Assembly (NCBI GenBank): GCA_018400215.1
Contig: JAGYNF010000004.1
Coordinates: 1 to 28,296 of the forward strand
Source of the DNA: Cyanobium sp. M55B138
GTDB taxonomy: Bacteria; Cyanobacteriota; Cyanobacteriia; PCC-6307; Cyanobiaceae
DNA: 28,296 nucleotides
Direction of reading: 5' to 3'
The notes under the pieces are model-generated. The model was not told the origin of the DNA. It did not search any database and was given only the letters and a program-made list of their open reading frames with translations. The translations under genes and the position numbers were made by a program. Shown here in pieces: positions 1 to 8,029 of the stretch. Each line of letters opens with the position of its first letter. Positions within the stretch are counted from its first letter, which is position 1.

Positions 1-27
1 GATGGCCAGCACCACGGGCTCCTTCAT
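1..27 (-). CDS. 5' end of an off-window gene (first 9 codons)
   Basis: An ATG on the minus strand at 27 opens a frame reading MKEPVVLAI up to the window edge. It begins one base after the stop codon of the upstream RNB-family gene (TGA-G-ATG), which is typical operon spacing here. A GGAG stretch lies inside the first codons rather than before them. Nine residues are too few to identify a family. The short hydrophobic strand would suit the start of a UbiX-type flavin prenyltransferase, but that is a guess. Confidence 0.4.
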
Positions 28-28
28 C

Positions 29-2359
29 TCAGGCCTCCTCCAGCACCGGCACCGGTGTGAAGCTGCCGTCCGCCTCGTCGGGTTCGGGGCCGTTGTCGGC
101 CCCCCAGTCGCCGTCGAGCTCCGTGCCCTCGGGCAGCACCACGGCCAGGTCGATCTGGTGGCGGAGGGCATCCACCTTCTCGATCTCCACCTCCACGGCG
201 TCGCCCAACATGTAGGTGCGCCGGTTTTTGCGGCCCACCAGCCGGTTCTGGCGGGAGCGGTACTCGTACCAGTCGTCCTTGAGCGAGCTCACGTGCACCA
301 GGCCCTCCACATTGGAGGGGGGCACCTCCACGAAGAAGCCATAGCTCTGCACGCCGCTGATCACACCGGCCTGCACCTGGCCCACCAGCGGTTCCGCCTG
401 ACGGGCCTGGGCCATGGCCAGCAGGTCGGATTCCAGTTCCTGCTGGAAGCGGCGGCGGCCGTTGAGGCGCTGCACCAGCCCGTGCTCGAGGGTCTGCTGG
501 TAGGGGGCGAGCTGGCTGGGGGCCAGCAGGGGCCAGTCGATGGCGCCATGGCAGGCGGGAGAGGCGAGGTCAACGCTCACCTTGTGGCGGACGCTGGGCC
601 GATCCTTGCCCTCACTGAGCAGCAGCACGAGCACCTGCTGATTCCAGAGGTCGGCGTAGTGCAGGGTCGGGCAGGTCCAGGGGGCCAGGGCGGCGGCTTC
701 GCCCCGCACCCCCGCCAGCGCGTGCTCCCCTGGCGTGGTGTCCAGCAGCTGGGGCTGCAGCACGGCGCGCAGCTGCTGTTGCAGCGACCGGCTGCGGTCG
801 GTGGCGGCGAAGGCGCTGGCCAGCTCGGCGGCACTGGCATGGCCCTCTTCCCCCAGCTCCAGGGGGATGTCCAGGGCCAGGGCCGCCTTGGCCACATCGT
901 TGAGGTCGCTGGTGTCGGCGGTGGGGTTGCTGCTGAAGATGGCCGGCAGCCCCAGGGCGGCCAGGTGGCTGCCCAGGGCCCGCTCGGCCAGCAGCACCGC
1001 CTCCCGCAGGATGGCCGCCGGGTGGTGGCAGGGCAGCTGCACCAGCCAGCCCTGCAGGGCTGGGACGGGGGGCGGCACGGCCAGGTCCCCGAGGCTGGCG
1101 ATGGGTGGCAGGGCCAGATCCAGCTCGACCGACCCCGCCGCCAGCCGCTGCCGCTGCAGCAGTTCGGCCACGGCCACCAGCTGGCCCAACAGCTCCAGCT
1201 GGTCCTTGAGGGGCTTGAGGGCCGCCGGCACGGTGCGGCTCTTGGGTTTGCGTTCGGCCAGGGCGGTGAGGGCGGCCAGGTCGGCCCTGGCGGCGGGTCG
1301 GATCTGGCTGCGGCAGAAGCGGTAATGCTCCAGGTTGCCGTCGGCACTGAGTTCCAGGGCCACGGATACGGCGGCCTGCTCCTCCCCCACCTTGAAGGCG
1401 GCGGCCTTGCTGAGGGCACTGTTCAGCAGGGGCAGCCACTGGTGACCCACGCAGAGGGCATCGGCCTGGTCCCGCAGCCAGAGGTCGAGGGCGCTGCCAG
1501 GGGTGAAGCGCTCAGCCACGGCCGGACTGTGCAGCCAGAGGGTCCAGCCACCGGCCTCGCGGGGCTCGAGGGCCAGGGCCGGCAGGGCCGGCGCCTCTTT
1601 GCCGCTCCAGCCGTCCAGCAGAAGGGTGGTCTGGGCGGTGAGGTCGGTGCGGTCCTTGCTGGCCAGGCTGCGCAGGGTGGCGCGCGGCGCCGCGGGGCGC
1701 TGGGTCAGGCGGTGTTTGGTGAGTAGCAGGTCGAGGTCGGCCGCCTCACCGCCGTTCACCGGCAGGCGACGGGCCACGTGCCCCTGGGGTGAGAACTGGG
1801 CCACCGGGTAGCGGTCGATCAGCACCTCCACCACCGACTGCTGCTCGGGATCGAGGTGCTCGGCATCGCCGGCGGGCAGTTCCACGCTGGTGAGCAGCCG
1901 GTCGTCGAGCGGCGTGGCCACCAGCCGCTCCTGCTGCTGCTCCACCTGGGCCAGCAGGCTGGTGGTGTGGCGCTCCAGGATGCACTGCACACCCCCCTCC
2001 GGCGAGCGCCGCCGCCCTCCTTCGCGGGTCACCTTCACCAGCACCCGGTCACCGTTCCAGGCGTGGTTGAGCTGGTGCTCGCGCACGTAGATGTCGTCGC
2101 CGCCGTCGTCCCGCAGGGCGAAGCAGAAGCCCTTGCTGGAGCAGCGCAGCCGGGCGGGGATCAGCTCGGGGTTGTCGCAGCGCTGCAGGCCGGCCTCGCT
2201 CTCGCCCACCAGCTGGAGGCGGATCAGGGCATCGAGGGCAATGCGGAGATGCAGTTTTTCAGGGCTGCGGCTAAGGCCAAGGGCCTTTTCCAGCTTGGTG
2301 GTGGGCAGGGCCTCCTGGGGGGAGAGCTGGTCGAGCAGGTCGGCGACCGTGAACGTCAT
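29..2359 (-). CDS. RNB-family (RNase II/R-like, Zam-type) protein with S1 domain, probably catalytically degenerate
   Basis: The protein is about 776 aa. The N-terminal part has an OB-like cold-shock segment (LRCSSKGFCFALRDDGGDDIYV). The middle is RNB-like, and an S1 RNA-binding domain near the C-terminus contains GVQSYGFFVEV and VEGLVHVSSL. Active RNase II/R enzymes carry a DxxxxxDxDD metal cluster ahead of the W-hH segment. Here that place reads ALALEPREAGGWTLWLH, with no aspartate cluster. The usual TSPIRRYxDLxxHR motif is reduced to LHYADLWNQQVL. The fold is therefore recognisable but exonuclease activity is doubtful. Related cyanobacterial proteins are annotated Zam (acetazolamide resistance). 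The ATG at 2359 (MTFTVADLL) was chosen because the conserved-looking sequence starts there. An ATG at 2371 and a GTG at 2389 are alternatives. It is a long open frame with no break. Confidence 0.85.
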   Translation of the reverse strand: MTFTVADLLDQLSPQEALPTTKLEKALGLSRSPEKLHLRIALDALIRLQLVGESEAGLQRCDNPELIPARLRCSSKGFCFALRDDGGDDIYVREHQLNHAWNGDRVLVKVTREGGRRRSPEGGVQCILERHTTSLLAQVEQQQERLVATPLDDRLLTSVELPAGDAEHLDPEQQSVVEVLIDRYPVAQFSPQGHVARRLPVNGGEAADLDLLLTKHRLTQRPAAPRATLRSLASKDRTDLTAQTTLLLDGWSGKEAPALPALALEPREAGGWTLWLHSPAVAERFTPGSALDLWLRDQADALCVGHQWLPLLNSALSKAAAFKVGEEQAAVSVALELSADGNLEHYRFCRSQIRPAARADLAALTALAERKPKSRTVPAALKPLKDQLELLGQLVAVAELLQRQRLAAGSVELDLALPPIASLGDLAVPPPVPALQGWLVQLPCHHPAAILREAVLLAERALGSHLAALGLPAIFSSNPTADTSDLNDVAKAALALDIPLELGEEGHASAAELASAFAATDRSRSLQQQLRAVLQPQLLDTTPGEHALAGVRGEAAALAPWTCPTLHYADLWNQQVLVLLLSEGKDRPSVRHKVSVDLASPACHGAIDWPLLAPSQLAPYQQTLEHGLVQRLNGRRRFQQELESDLLAMAQARQAEPLVGQVQAGVISGVQSYGFFVEVPPSNVEGLVHVSSLKDDWYEYRSRQNRLVGRKNRRTYMLGDAVEVEIEKVDALRHQIDLAVVLPEGTELDGDWGADNGPEPDEADGSFTPVPVLEEA

Positions 2360-2464
2360 CGGGTCTGGCATCTGGTTGGCGATGGCCACCGGGATTCACC
2401 CCAGGGGGTGTGCGGGGATGGTGGCTGGGAGCGGATGGTCCGGGTTCGGAGCGATGCCCACGAC

Positions 2465-2498
2465 TCCCTGCTCCTCTGGCGAGGAGTTTAGGCAGGGA
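2465..2498. other. Stem-loop between the half-GDT1 operon and the RNB gene
   Basis: CTCCTC (2471-2476) and GAGGAG (2481-2486) form a 6-bp stem around a TGGC loop. An outer pair, TCCCTG (2465-2470) and CAGGGA (2493-2498), extends it across a 6-base bulge. It lies between the stop of the second half-GDT1 gene and the RNB start. No T tract follows on either strand, so it is not a canonical intrinsic terminator. It could be a 3'-end stabiliser, a weak terminator or an attenuator in the RNB leader. Confidence 0.35.
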
Positions 2499-2517
2499 TG
2501 GTCGCCGGGGGTTTGAT

Positions 2518-2829
2518 TCAGGCCGGATCGTCTGTTTCTACGGGCCCTGATTCAGTATTGGCGGCCTTGAGGATCAGACGCAGCCCCAGCACCAGGAAGC
2601 CGGCGGAGGCGGCCAGCTGCAGGGCATCGGTGGGAATCACCGCCGAGAGGGAGCCGCCGGCGCCCGCCCCCAACAGGCTGGCCAGCACCAGGGCCGCCGA
2701 GCTGCCGGCAAACACGGCCCCCGGCCGGGTGGAGGTGCCACTGATCGTGACGATGGCCAGTTGGGTCTTGTCGCCAAGCTCGGCCAGAAACACCGTGATG
2801 AAGGTGGAGGCCAGCAGGGCGAGATCCAT
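2518..2829 (-). CDS. Half-size GDT1/TMEM165 (UPF0016) cation exchanger subunit, distal copy
   Basis: This is a 103-aa membrane protein with the family signature ELGDKT at about residues 17-22 in the first hydrophobic helix, and two or three further hydrophobic segments. Full-length UPF0016 proteins have two such motifs in about 200 aa. This protein has one and is half-size, so it must pair with the similar half encoded 54 bp upstream. In cyanobacteria and plastids the family exports or imports Mn2+ (and Ca2+), and the half-size pairs have been called hemi-manganese exchangers. The acidic C-terminal tail (ESGPVETDDPA) is short and soluble. The start is the ATG at 2829; no strong Shine-Dalgarno sequence is visible. 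The exact ion and direction are inferred from the family. Confidence 0.88.
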   Translation of the reverse strand: MDLALLASTFITVFLAELGDKTQLAIVTISGTSTRPGAVFAGSSAALVLASLLGAGAGGSLSAVIPTDALQLAASAGFLVLGLRLILKAANTESGPVETDDPA

Positions 2830-2883
2830 GGCTTGCGGGGTGGGCAGGGTTGGTCGAGGTGGCTGGGCAGGGGGGATGGCCGC

Positions 2884-3255
2884 TCAGCCCAGGCGGAGCA
2901 GGGTGCTGAAGTCGAGGGGCAGTGGGTTGAGGTGCACCACGGCCTGGCGTCCCATCCACAGCCCCAGGCCCACCATCAACAGCCCGGCCAGCCGTTCCAG
3001 TTGGTGGGCGGGCATGGCGCGCGCCAGCCAGCGGCCCAGCAGCACGCCCACCAGGCTGGAGCAGATCAGGGCCAGGGATGCCCCGACAAACACCAGCAAC
3101 GGCCGACCGGACTGGGCTGACAGCAGCAGGGCCGCCAGCTGGGTCTTGTCACCCAGCTCGGCCAGGAAGACGGTGGTGAAGGTGGTGAGGAAGGCCGCAA
3201 CCCAGGCGCGTCGCGGATGCTCGGCCGGGGGGGAAGACGCGCTCTCGCTGCTCAT
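2884..3255 (-). CDS. Half-size GDT1/TMEM165 (UPF0016) cation exchanger subunit, proximal copy
   Basis: This is a 123-aa protein with an approximately 18-residue polar N-terminal tail and then a hydrophobic helix carrying ELGDKT at about residues 33-38. Two or three more hydrophobic segments follow, one with the pattern LLMVGLGLWMG. It is the partner half of the gene downstream, and together they would rebuild the two ExGDKT motifs that line the cation path in full-length UPF0016 transporters. Its ATG overlaps the stop of the ykgJ-like gene (ATGA at 3252-3255), so the two are translationally coupled. The likely role is Mn2+ (or Ca2+) exchange across the thylakoid or plasma membrane, inferred from family knowledge. 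Confidence 0.9.
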   Translation of the reverse strand: MSSESASSPPAEHPRRAWVAAFLTTFTTVFLAELGDKTQLAALLLSAQSGRPLLVFVGASLALICSSLVGVLLGRWLARAMPAHQLERLAGLLMVGLGLWMGRQAVVHLNPLPLDFSTLLRLG

Positions 3256-3662
3256 GGCCGCCGGATCGCCCGCTGGAATCGGCGCATCACCTTGCCACGG
3301 CCGCCATATTCAGCGCGGATCTGCTGGCGGCAGCCATTGATGGCCAGCTCGTTGAAGGCCGCAGCCCTGCTGGCGGGCTCCGCCACCTGGAGCTCCGGCG
3401 CGAACAGGGCCATCAGGTTGCTCACCTGGCAGAAGTCGGGACGGTCGCTGTAGACGCGGCAGCGCCGGCCGCCGGTGTCGTAGTGGATGCACCAACCGTC
3501 GTCACCCACCATCTGGAGATAGGTCTGGCGCTGGTCGGGGTTCAGGGCCTCCAGGGCGTCCTGGCGCAGCACCGGATCGAGGCGGCAACAGGCACCGCAG
3601 CCGGCGATGCACTGCCACTGCTGGGGAGGGGCCATGGCCGCGGGGCACAGGTGCTCCAGCAT
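3252..3662 (-). CDS. YkgJ-family cysteine-cluster protein (putative metal-binding)
   Basis: The 136-aa soluble protein has cysteines CIAGCGACC near residues 18-26 (a C-x3-C-x2-CC pattern). It also has WCIHY, then CRVYSDRPDFC, then a late INGC. This spacing is the YkgJ/UPF0153 signature, predicted to bind Zn or an Fe-S cluster; the molecular function is unknown. It is first in a three-gene operon with the two half-GDT1 transporters and overlaps the next gene by four bases. A link to metal handling is therefore plausible but inferred. ATG 3662 gives the full ORF. ATG 3635 (MAPPQQWQC) starts just before the conserved region and is a credible alternative. A perfect inverted repeat lies directly upstream. 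Confidence 0.85.
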   Translation of the reverse strand: MLEHLCPAAMAPPQQWQCIAGCGACCRLDPVLRQDALEALNPDQRQTYLQMVGDDGWCIHYDTGGRRCRVYSDRPDFCQVSNLMALFAPELQVAEPASRAAAFNELAINGCRQQIRAEYGGRGKVMRRFQRAIRRP

Positions 3663-3676
3663 CGCAGTTGGTGGGG

Positions 3677-3695
3677 CTGTGACAAGCCGTCACAG
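3677..3695. promoter_or_regulatory. Perfect 7-bp inverted repeat, candidate operator
   Basis: CTGTGAC (3677-3683) and GTCACAG (3689-3695) are perfect reverse complements separated by AAGCC. The repeat sits in the 110-bp divergent intergenic region, 14 bases upstream of the ykgJ-like ATG and 77 bases upstream of psb30. The half-sites TGTGA/TCACA resemble a CRP-type site, but the spacer is seven bases rather than six. A dimeric regulator site or a hairpin in the ykgJ leader are both possible. Confidence 0.4.
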
Positions 3696-3772
3696 AGGAG
3701 GGGCGCTGGGCCGGGGGGCGGATCCGGACACCTAGGCTCAGAGCAGTGAATTGCGGCACTGCGCCGGCATCC

Positions 3773-3880
3773 ATGGGCATCGACTTTCACCTGATCGCCA
3801 ACTTCGCCGCCCTGGCCCTGATCACCCTGGCTGGCCCGGCCGTGATCTTTATTCTTTTTTACCGCCGGGGCGCCCTCTGA
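3773..3880 (+). CDS. psb30: Photosystem II reaction centre protein Psb30 (Ycf12)
   Basis: A 35-aa protein begins [16 protein letters not shown]. It has a single transmembrane helix at about residues 8-29 and a short positive tail ending YRRGAL. Size, the GPAVIF centre of the helix and the basic C-terminus match Psb30/Ycf12, a low-mass subunit at the edge of the PSII core near PsbJ, PsbK and PsbZ that stabilises the complex. It stands alone on the plus strand, diverging from the ykgJ/half-GDT1 operon. Its last 32 bases overlap the 3' end of the convergent ClC gene. No good Shine-Dalgarno sequence is seen. The gene is easily missed because of its length. Confidence 0.85.
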   Translation: MGIDFHLIANFAALALITLAGPAVIFILFYRRGAL

Positions 3881-5261
3881 GGCTGCGGCGCTGGTCACTG
3901 AGCAGCTTCGCCAGGGCGTGATAGATCGGCTTGGGCTGGAGGCGCCTGCCCGCGTAGGAGGCCAGCACGGCGCTGAGCAGCAACCCGAAGAGCCATTGCT
4001 GGTCGCCCGCCAGCCGCAGGGCGAACACCACCGTCATCATCGGTAGCTGGGTGGCCCCTGCGAGCCCGGCCGCCATGCCCAGGGCCACCCCAAGCTGCAC
4101 ATCGCCGCCCAGCAATTGAAGGGTGCCGCCGCCGAAGACGGCGCCGAGGGTGAAGGCTGGATCGATCAGGCCGCCCGGGATGCCGCTGGCCAGCGCCAGG
4201 ATCGGCGCCACAATCCGGCTCAGCAGCAGCAGCAACCAGCCGATCAGGCTCACGGGCGAGCCTGGGATCGGCAATCCGCCCCGTTCCTCCAGCAAGAGGC
4301 GCATCAGCGCCTCGCCGTCGCCGCCGCTCCAGCCGCCGCTCAACAGGGCCATGGCGGCGAGGGCTGCGCCGATGGCCAAGCCCCAGCGCCAGGGGCGCCG
4401 GGCCACCCGGGGTTGGAGCCAGCCGCCTGCCAGCAGCAGGCCCCTGGCAAACGCTCCGCCCAACAGGCCCCCACCCACCCCCACCGGCAGGGCCCAGAGC
4501 AGCTGTTGCCACTCAGGGATCAGCGTGGGCAGCATCCCCAGGGGAAACAGGGGCATGCCCACCAGGCTGCTCACCAGGGCCGCCGCCGAGCACACCACCA
4601 GGCCCGGCCAGATCAGGCTGGTGCGGAAGCTGCCGGTGAGCTCCTCCACCATGAACAGCACCCCCATCAGCGGACTGTTGAAGCCGCCGGCCAGGCCGGC
4701 CGCCGCTCCCATCGCCAGCAGGGAGCCGGGGTTGATCCGCCCCGCCAGGCCCGGTGCCCAACGCTGCAGCGTCTGGGCCACGGCGGCGCCGACCTGCACC
4801 ACCGGCCCCTCCCTGCCCAGGGGCAGCAGGGCCAGGCTGGCCGCACTCCAGAGGCCCACCCGGGCCACGGTGGGCCGCAGGCCCAGCAGCTCAGCGGCCG
4901 CGCTGGGCTGTTCCAGACTCTCGATGGTCTGGGGAATTCCGGATCCGGCCCCGCTGGCCAGGATGCCGTTCTGCAGGGCCAGCATCAGGGGCACCACCGC
5001 GAGTGGGGCCAGGGCCATCAGCAGGCTGGGGAGCTGCCAGGGGCCCCCGTCGTAGCCGGGGAGGTGCAGCAGCAAGGCGTTCTGCCAGCCATCCACCAGG
5101 TTGAGGGGCCAGCAGGCGAGCCCCACCAGCAGGCCGAGCAGGATCAGGCGAGCGAGGCTGCCCAGATCCCGCCGCTGCAGGGGCGGCCAGCCAGGGGCGC
5201 CGGGGGTTGGAGTTGGGGTTGGCGGGGGGGTGCCCGGCGGGCGGCTGCTGGACATCGGCAT
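3849..5261 (-). CDS. ClC-family chloride channel / H+-Cl- antiporter
   Basis: The membrane protein is about 470 aa with around ten or more hydrophobic helices after a proline-rich N-terminus. ClC anion-path motifs are present: GSGIPQ (about 106-111) and GREGP (149-153), the latter with the gating glutamate. The third motif, normally GxFxP, reads [11 protein letters not shown], so the phenylalanine is replaced. The gating glutamate supports a working gate; whether it is channel or exchanger cannot be told. It has no C-terminal CBS domains. ATG 5261 was chosen (5255 is nearly equivalent), because the open frame further upstream runs into recJ coding sequence and is low-complexity. It follows recJ by 26 bases, so they are probably co-transcribed. 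Its tail overlaps psb30 on the other strand. Confidence 0.88.
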   Translation of the reverse strand: MPMSSSRPPGTPPPTPTPTPGAPGWPPLQRRDLGSLARLILLGLLVGLACWPLNLVDGWQNALLLHLPGYDGGPWQLPSLLMALAPLAVVPLMLALQNGILASGAGSGIPQTIESLEQPSAAAELLGLRPTVARVGLWSAASLALLPLGREGPVVQVGAAVAQTLQRWAPGLAGRINPGSLLAMGAAAGLAGGFNSPLMGVLFMVEELTGSFRTSLIWPGLVVCSAAALVSSLVGMPLFPLGMLPTLIPEWQQLLWALPVGVGGGLLGGAFARGLLLAGGWLQPRVARRPWRWGLAIGAALAAMALLSGGWSGGDGEALMRLLLEERGGLPIPGSPVSLIGWLLLLLSRIVAPILALASGIPGGLIDPAFTLGAVFGGGTLQLLGGDVQLGVALGMAAGLAGATQLPMMTVVFALRLAGDQQWLFGLLLSAVLASYAGRRLQPKPIYHALAKLLSDQRRSLRGRPGGKKE

Positions 5262-5287
5262 GGACGAGCTGGATGGGGCTGGCCGGA

Positions 5288-7208
5288 TCAGGCGACCAGG
5301 CCTAGGGCCATCGCAGCATCCTGCAGCAGGGCTTTGAGGTAGGGGTGCTGGGGTTGGCTGTCGCTGTGCAGCTCCTCGCCGGCGGCATTGCGCACCACCA
5401 GCGCCTCGCCATGGCGGCGGCACCAGTAGAGCCGCTGGCGGCGCTCCAGCACAACTTCGCCGCCGGGGTTGGCCCGCAACCCCAACAACTCCAGTTGCAG
5501 CCGTTCCCGGCCCTGCCAGTGGTTGCGCTGCAGCCGGTAGGCCACATCCACGCTGTGCGGCAGCTGGGCCAGCTCCCCCGGCCAGCGCCAGCCGATGCTG
5601 AAATTATGTATGCTGATTTTTCGCCGTCCTGCTCCAGTTCGAGCTGCAGGTGGCCGCCCCGCAACTGTTTGCTCTGCACGATGTCGCAGGCGGCACTCCA
5701 GTACACCGGCTGGGGATTGCCGATACCGAAGGGTTCCAGGCGCTGTTGCTGCTCCAGGAAGGACCGATCAATCGCCGCCAGCCGCAGCAGCGCCTCCGGC
5801 TCCACCGGTTGGCCCGACCGCGCCTCGGCCAGCCACAGCTGGGCCCGCTGCTCCAGCTTGGTGTGCAGGGCGGCCAGCCGCTCGGCCCGCACGCTGAAGC
5901 CGCCCGCCGCTGGATGGCCGCCGAAGCGCTCCAGCAGATCGGCGCAGGCCTTGAGGGCCCCATCCACGGCAAATCCCCTTGGCGCCCGCACGGAGGCCCG
6001 CAGCCGGCCATGGCCCTCGCCGGCCAGCAGGGCACAGGGACGCCCCAGGCGCTCCACCAGCCTGGCGGCCACGATGCCGATCACGCCATGGTGCCAGTGG
6101 TTCTGCGCCAGGAGCACGAAGGCCGGTTGGTGATCGCCGTCGGCCTCGAGCAGGGCCAGGGCCTCGGCTTCAATCGCTTCGCACAGCTCGCGCCGTTGGC
6201 GGTTGAGGGTCTCGCAGTCGCGGGCCAGTTCCAGGGCCCGCTCGCCATCGGTGGTGGTGAGCAGCTCCACCACCAGGGTGGGGTCGCCCAGGCGGCCCAC
6301 CGCGTTGATCCGGGGGGCAATTTGGAAGCCCACCGCCTGGGCATCGAGGGGACGATCGTCGACCCCGGCGAGCCGTTGCAGGGCCTGCAGGCCGGCCAGG
6401 CCGCTGCTGCCGAGCTGGGGCAGGCCGTCCATCAGCCAGCGGCGGTTCACCCCCTGGAGCGGGGCCATGTCGGCGATCGTGCCGATGCAGAACAGGTCGT
6501 GGGCCATGCGCAGGCCATCGCCATGCTGGAGCCGCTCACACAGGGCGGCCGCCAGCACGTAGGCCAGCCCCACCCCGGCCAGGCCCCGGTAGGGAGAGTT
6601 CTCCGGGGTGCGGGCCGGATGGAGCAGGGCCAGGTGGGGGGGCAGCTGGTCGGGGATGGTGTGGTGGTCGGTGAGGATCACCTCCAGCCCCAGGCTGGCG
6701 GCCCGCTCCAGGGCCTCCTCGGCTGAGACGCCGTTGTCCACGGTGACTAGCAGGGGCACAGCTTGCCCGTGCAGCCGCTCCACCATGGCGGCGTTAAGGC
6801 CGTAACCCTCCTCCAGGCGGCTGGGGATGGCGGCCTGGGGCTGGGCCCCCAGCCGCCCCAGCACCCCCACCAGCAGGGCCGTGCTGGTCATGCCATCGGC
6901 GTCGTAGTCGCCGCAGATCGCCACCCGTTCCCCCTGGCTGCAGGCCCGGGCCAGCCGCGCCACGGCCAGCTCCAGCTGGGGGAAGTGGTCGTAGGCCGGC
7001 GGGGCGGCTGGCGGATCCGTCAGTGCCGCCACTGCCGCCGGGTTGCCGACGCCCCGCCGGCCAGCAGGGCCAGCAGGGTTCGCAGGCCGTGCTGGGGTTG
7101 AGTTGCTCCAGGGCGCCGGCCTGCCCCAGGCCCCCGAGGGGGGCCGGCAGCTGCCAGCGCTGCGCGTCAAGGGCGGGGAGCAAGGGCTGGCGGCGGCAAT
7201 GGATCCAT
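5288..7208 (-). pseudogene. recJ: Single-stranded-DNA exonuclease RecJ, reading frame broken by four indels
   Basis: RecJ is a 5'-3' ssDNA exonuclease for repair and recombination. The central frame carries the DHH motifs GDYDADG, TVDNG, LTDHHT and IGTIADM. It also has NAVGRLGDP and the DHHA1 signature ERFGGHPAAGGFSV. The start is a minus-strand ATG at 7208 (MDPLPPPALAPR). Frame changes are needed near 7171-7173 (one base too many), 7076-7078 and 7052-7055 (one missing each) and the five-T run at 5617-5621 (one missing). Correcting all four gives a single frame of 641 codons that ends at 5288 with KALLQDAAMALGLVA. All indels fall in homopolymer runs, so sequence error is likely. The stretch around 5596-5622 is also unusually AT-rich. 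The ClC gene follows directly. Confidence 0.85.
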
Positions 7209-7272
7209 TGTGCGGGAACCGGCCAGCGGGCCCCCCTTAACCTGCAGGGCACTGCGGTGGGGATCAGCGGCT

Positions 7273-8029
7273 ATGGCCCTGGAGGCCCTGCTTTGGGACG
7301 TGGACGGCACGCTGGCCGAAACCGAGCGCGATGGTCACCGCCGGGCCTTCAACCGCGCCTTTGCCGAGGCCGGTGTGCCGATCCACTGGGATCCGCCCGG
7401 CTATGGCGCCTGGCTGGCCATCGCCGGCGGCCATGAGCGCATCCGGGCGGCGCTGCGGCAGCTGGAGGGCACCGAGCCGGACCCCCGGCGGGTGGCGGCG
7501 CTGCAGGGGCGCAAGCAGCACCATTACGCCGCCCTGATCGGCGCCGGCGAGCTGGCCCTGCGCCCAGGCGTGGCCGCGTTGCTGGCCGCGGCGGCCAACG
7601 CCGGCTTGGCCCAGGGGGTGGTCACCACCAGTGGTCGGGCCGCGGTGCGAGCGCTGCTGGAGCGGCTGCTGCCCACCGCCCCGGAGATCTTTGCGTTCTG
7701 GGTGTGTGGCGAGGATGTGAGCCGCAAGAAGCCCGATCCGGAGGCCTACGCCCAGGCCGCCCGGCGGCTGGGGCTGCCCGCCGACCAGCTGCTGGCCATG
7801 GAGGATTCCCCTGCCGGCCTGGCGGCTGCCAGCGGCGCTGGGCTACCTGTGTGGTGACCCGCAAGTAGCCACTACGGCGGCCTGGAGCCGCTTTAAAACC
7901 CGATGGGTATCTTGATATCTGGCGGCCCGGGCGGTGCTCACGGGCCTGGGGCCCGACGACCGGGTGTTGCGGGGGCCGGCTTGCACGGGGGGCTCTGCCG
8001 CGCTCTCCTATCTCCAGACCCTGCTGTGA
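7273..8029 (+). pseudogene. HAD-superfamily phosphatase, CbbY/phosphoglycolate-phosphatase-like, 3' end frameshifted
   Basis: The frame starts at ATG 7273 and has HAD motif I DVDGTLAE, a helical cap, motif II TTSGR, the lysine motif SRKKPDPEAYAQA and motif IV MEDSPAGL. This matches CbbY-type sugar-phosphate or phosphoglycolate phosphatases. After GAGLPV (about 7850) the frame stops. Homologous-looking sequence goes on in other frames: VTR, then SHYGGLEPL, then AARAVLTGLGPDDRVL through SYLQTLL to a TGA at 8027-8029. At least three indels lie at 7850-7925, around an AT-rich stretch at 7893-7919. The TGA overlaps the GTG of the Ycf20 gene, which supports 8029 as the true end. A role in clearing 2-phosphoglycolate or a misfired sugar phosphate is an inference. 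Confidence 0.75.

Noticed and set aside
2..1726. Very long open frame opposite the RNB gene
   Set aside because: Such frames are common on the other strand of G+C-rich genes. Its sequence is Gly/Gln/His-rich low complexity and the minus-strand protein has clear domains.
2393..2517. Possible tRNA or small RNA gene in the gap upstream of the RNB gene
   Set aside because: There is a stem-loop but no cloverleaf, no T-arm motif in place and no promoter that I can support.
3678..3694. CRP-type binding site
   Set aside because: The half-sites fit but the spacer is seven bases, not six, so I report only a palindrome and not a named regulator.
5612..5625. Programmed -1 frameshift in recJ at the A run of the minus strand
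   Set aside because: The run is five bases and does not form a standard X-XXY-YYZ slippery site in the right phase, and three more indels occur in the same gene. Error or decay explains it better.
7903..8025. Longer N-terminus for the Ycf20 gene from ATG 7903
   Set aside because: That sequence overlaps the C-terminal part of the CbbY-like gene in another frame and is Gly/Pro-rich. The GTG at 8026 gives a normal Ycf20 length and a GTGA overlap.
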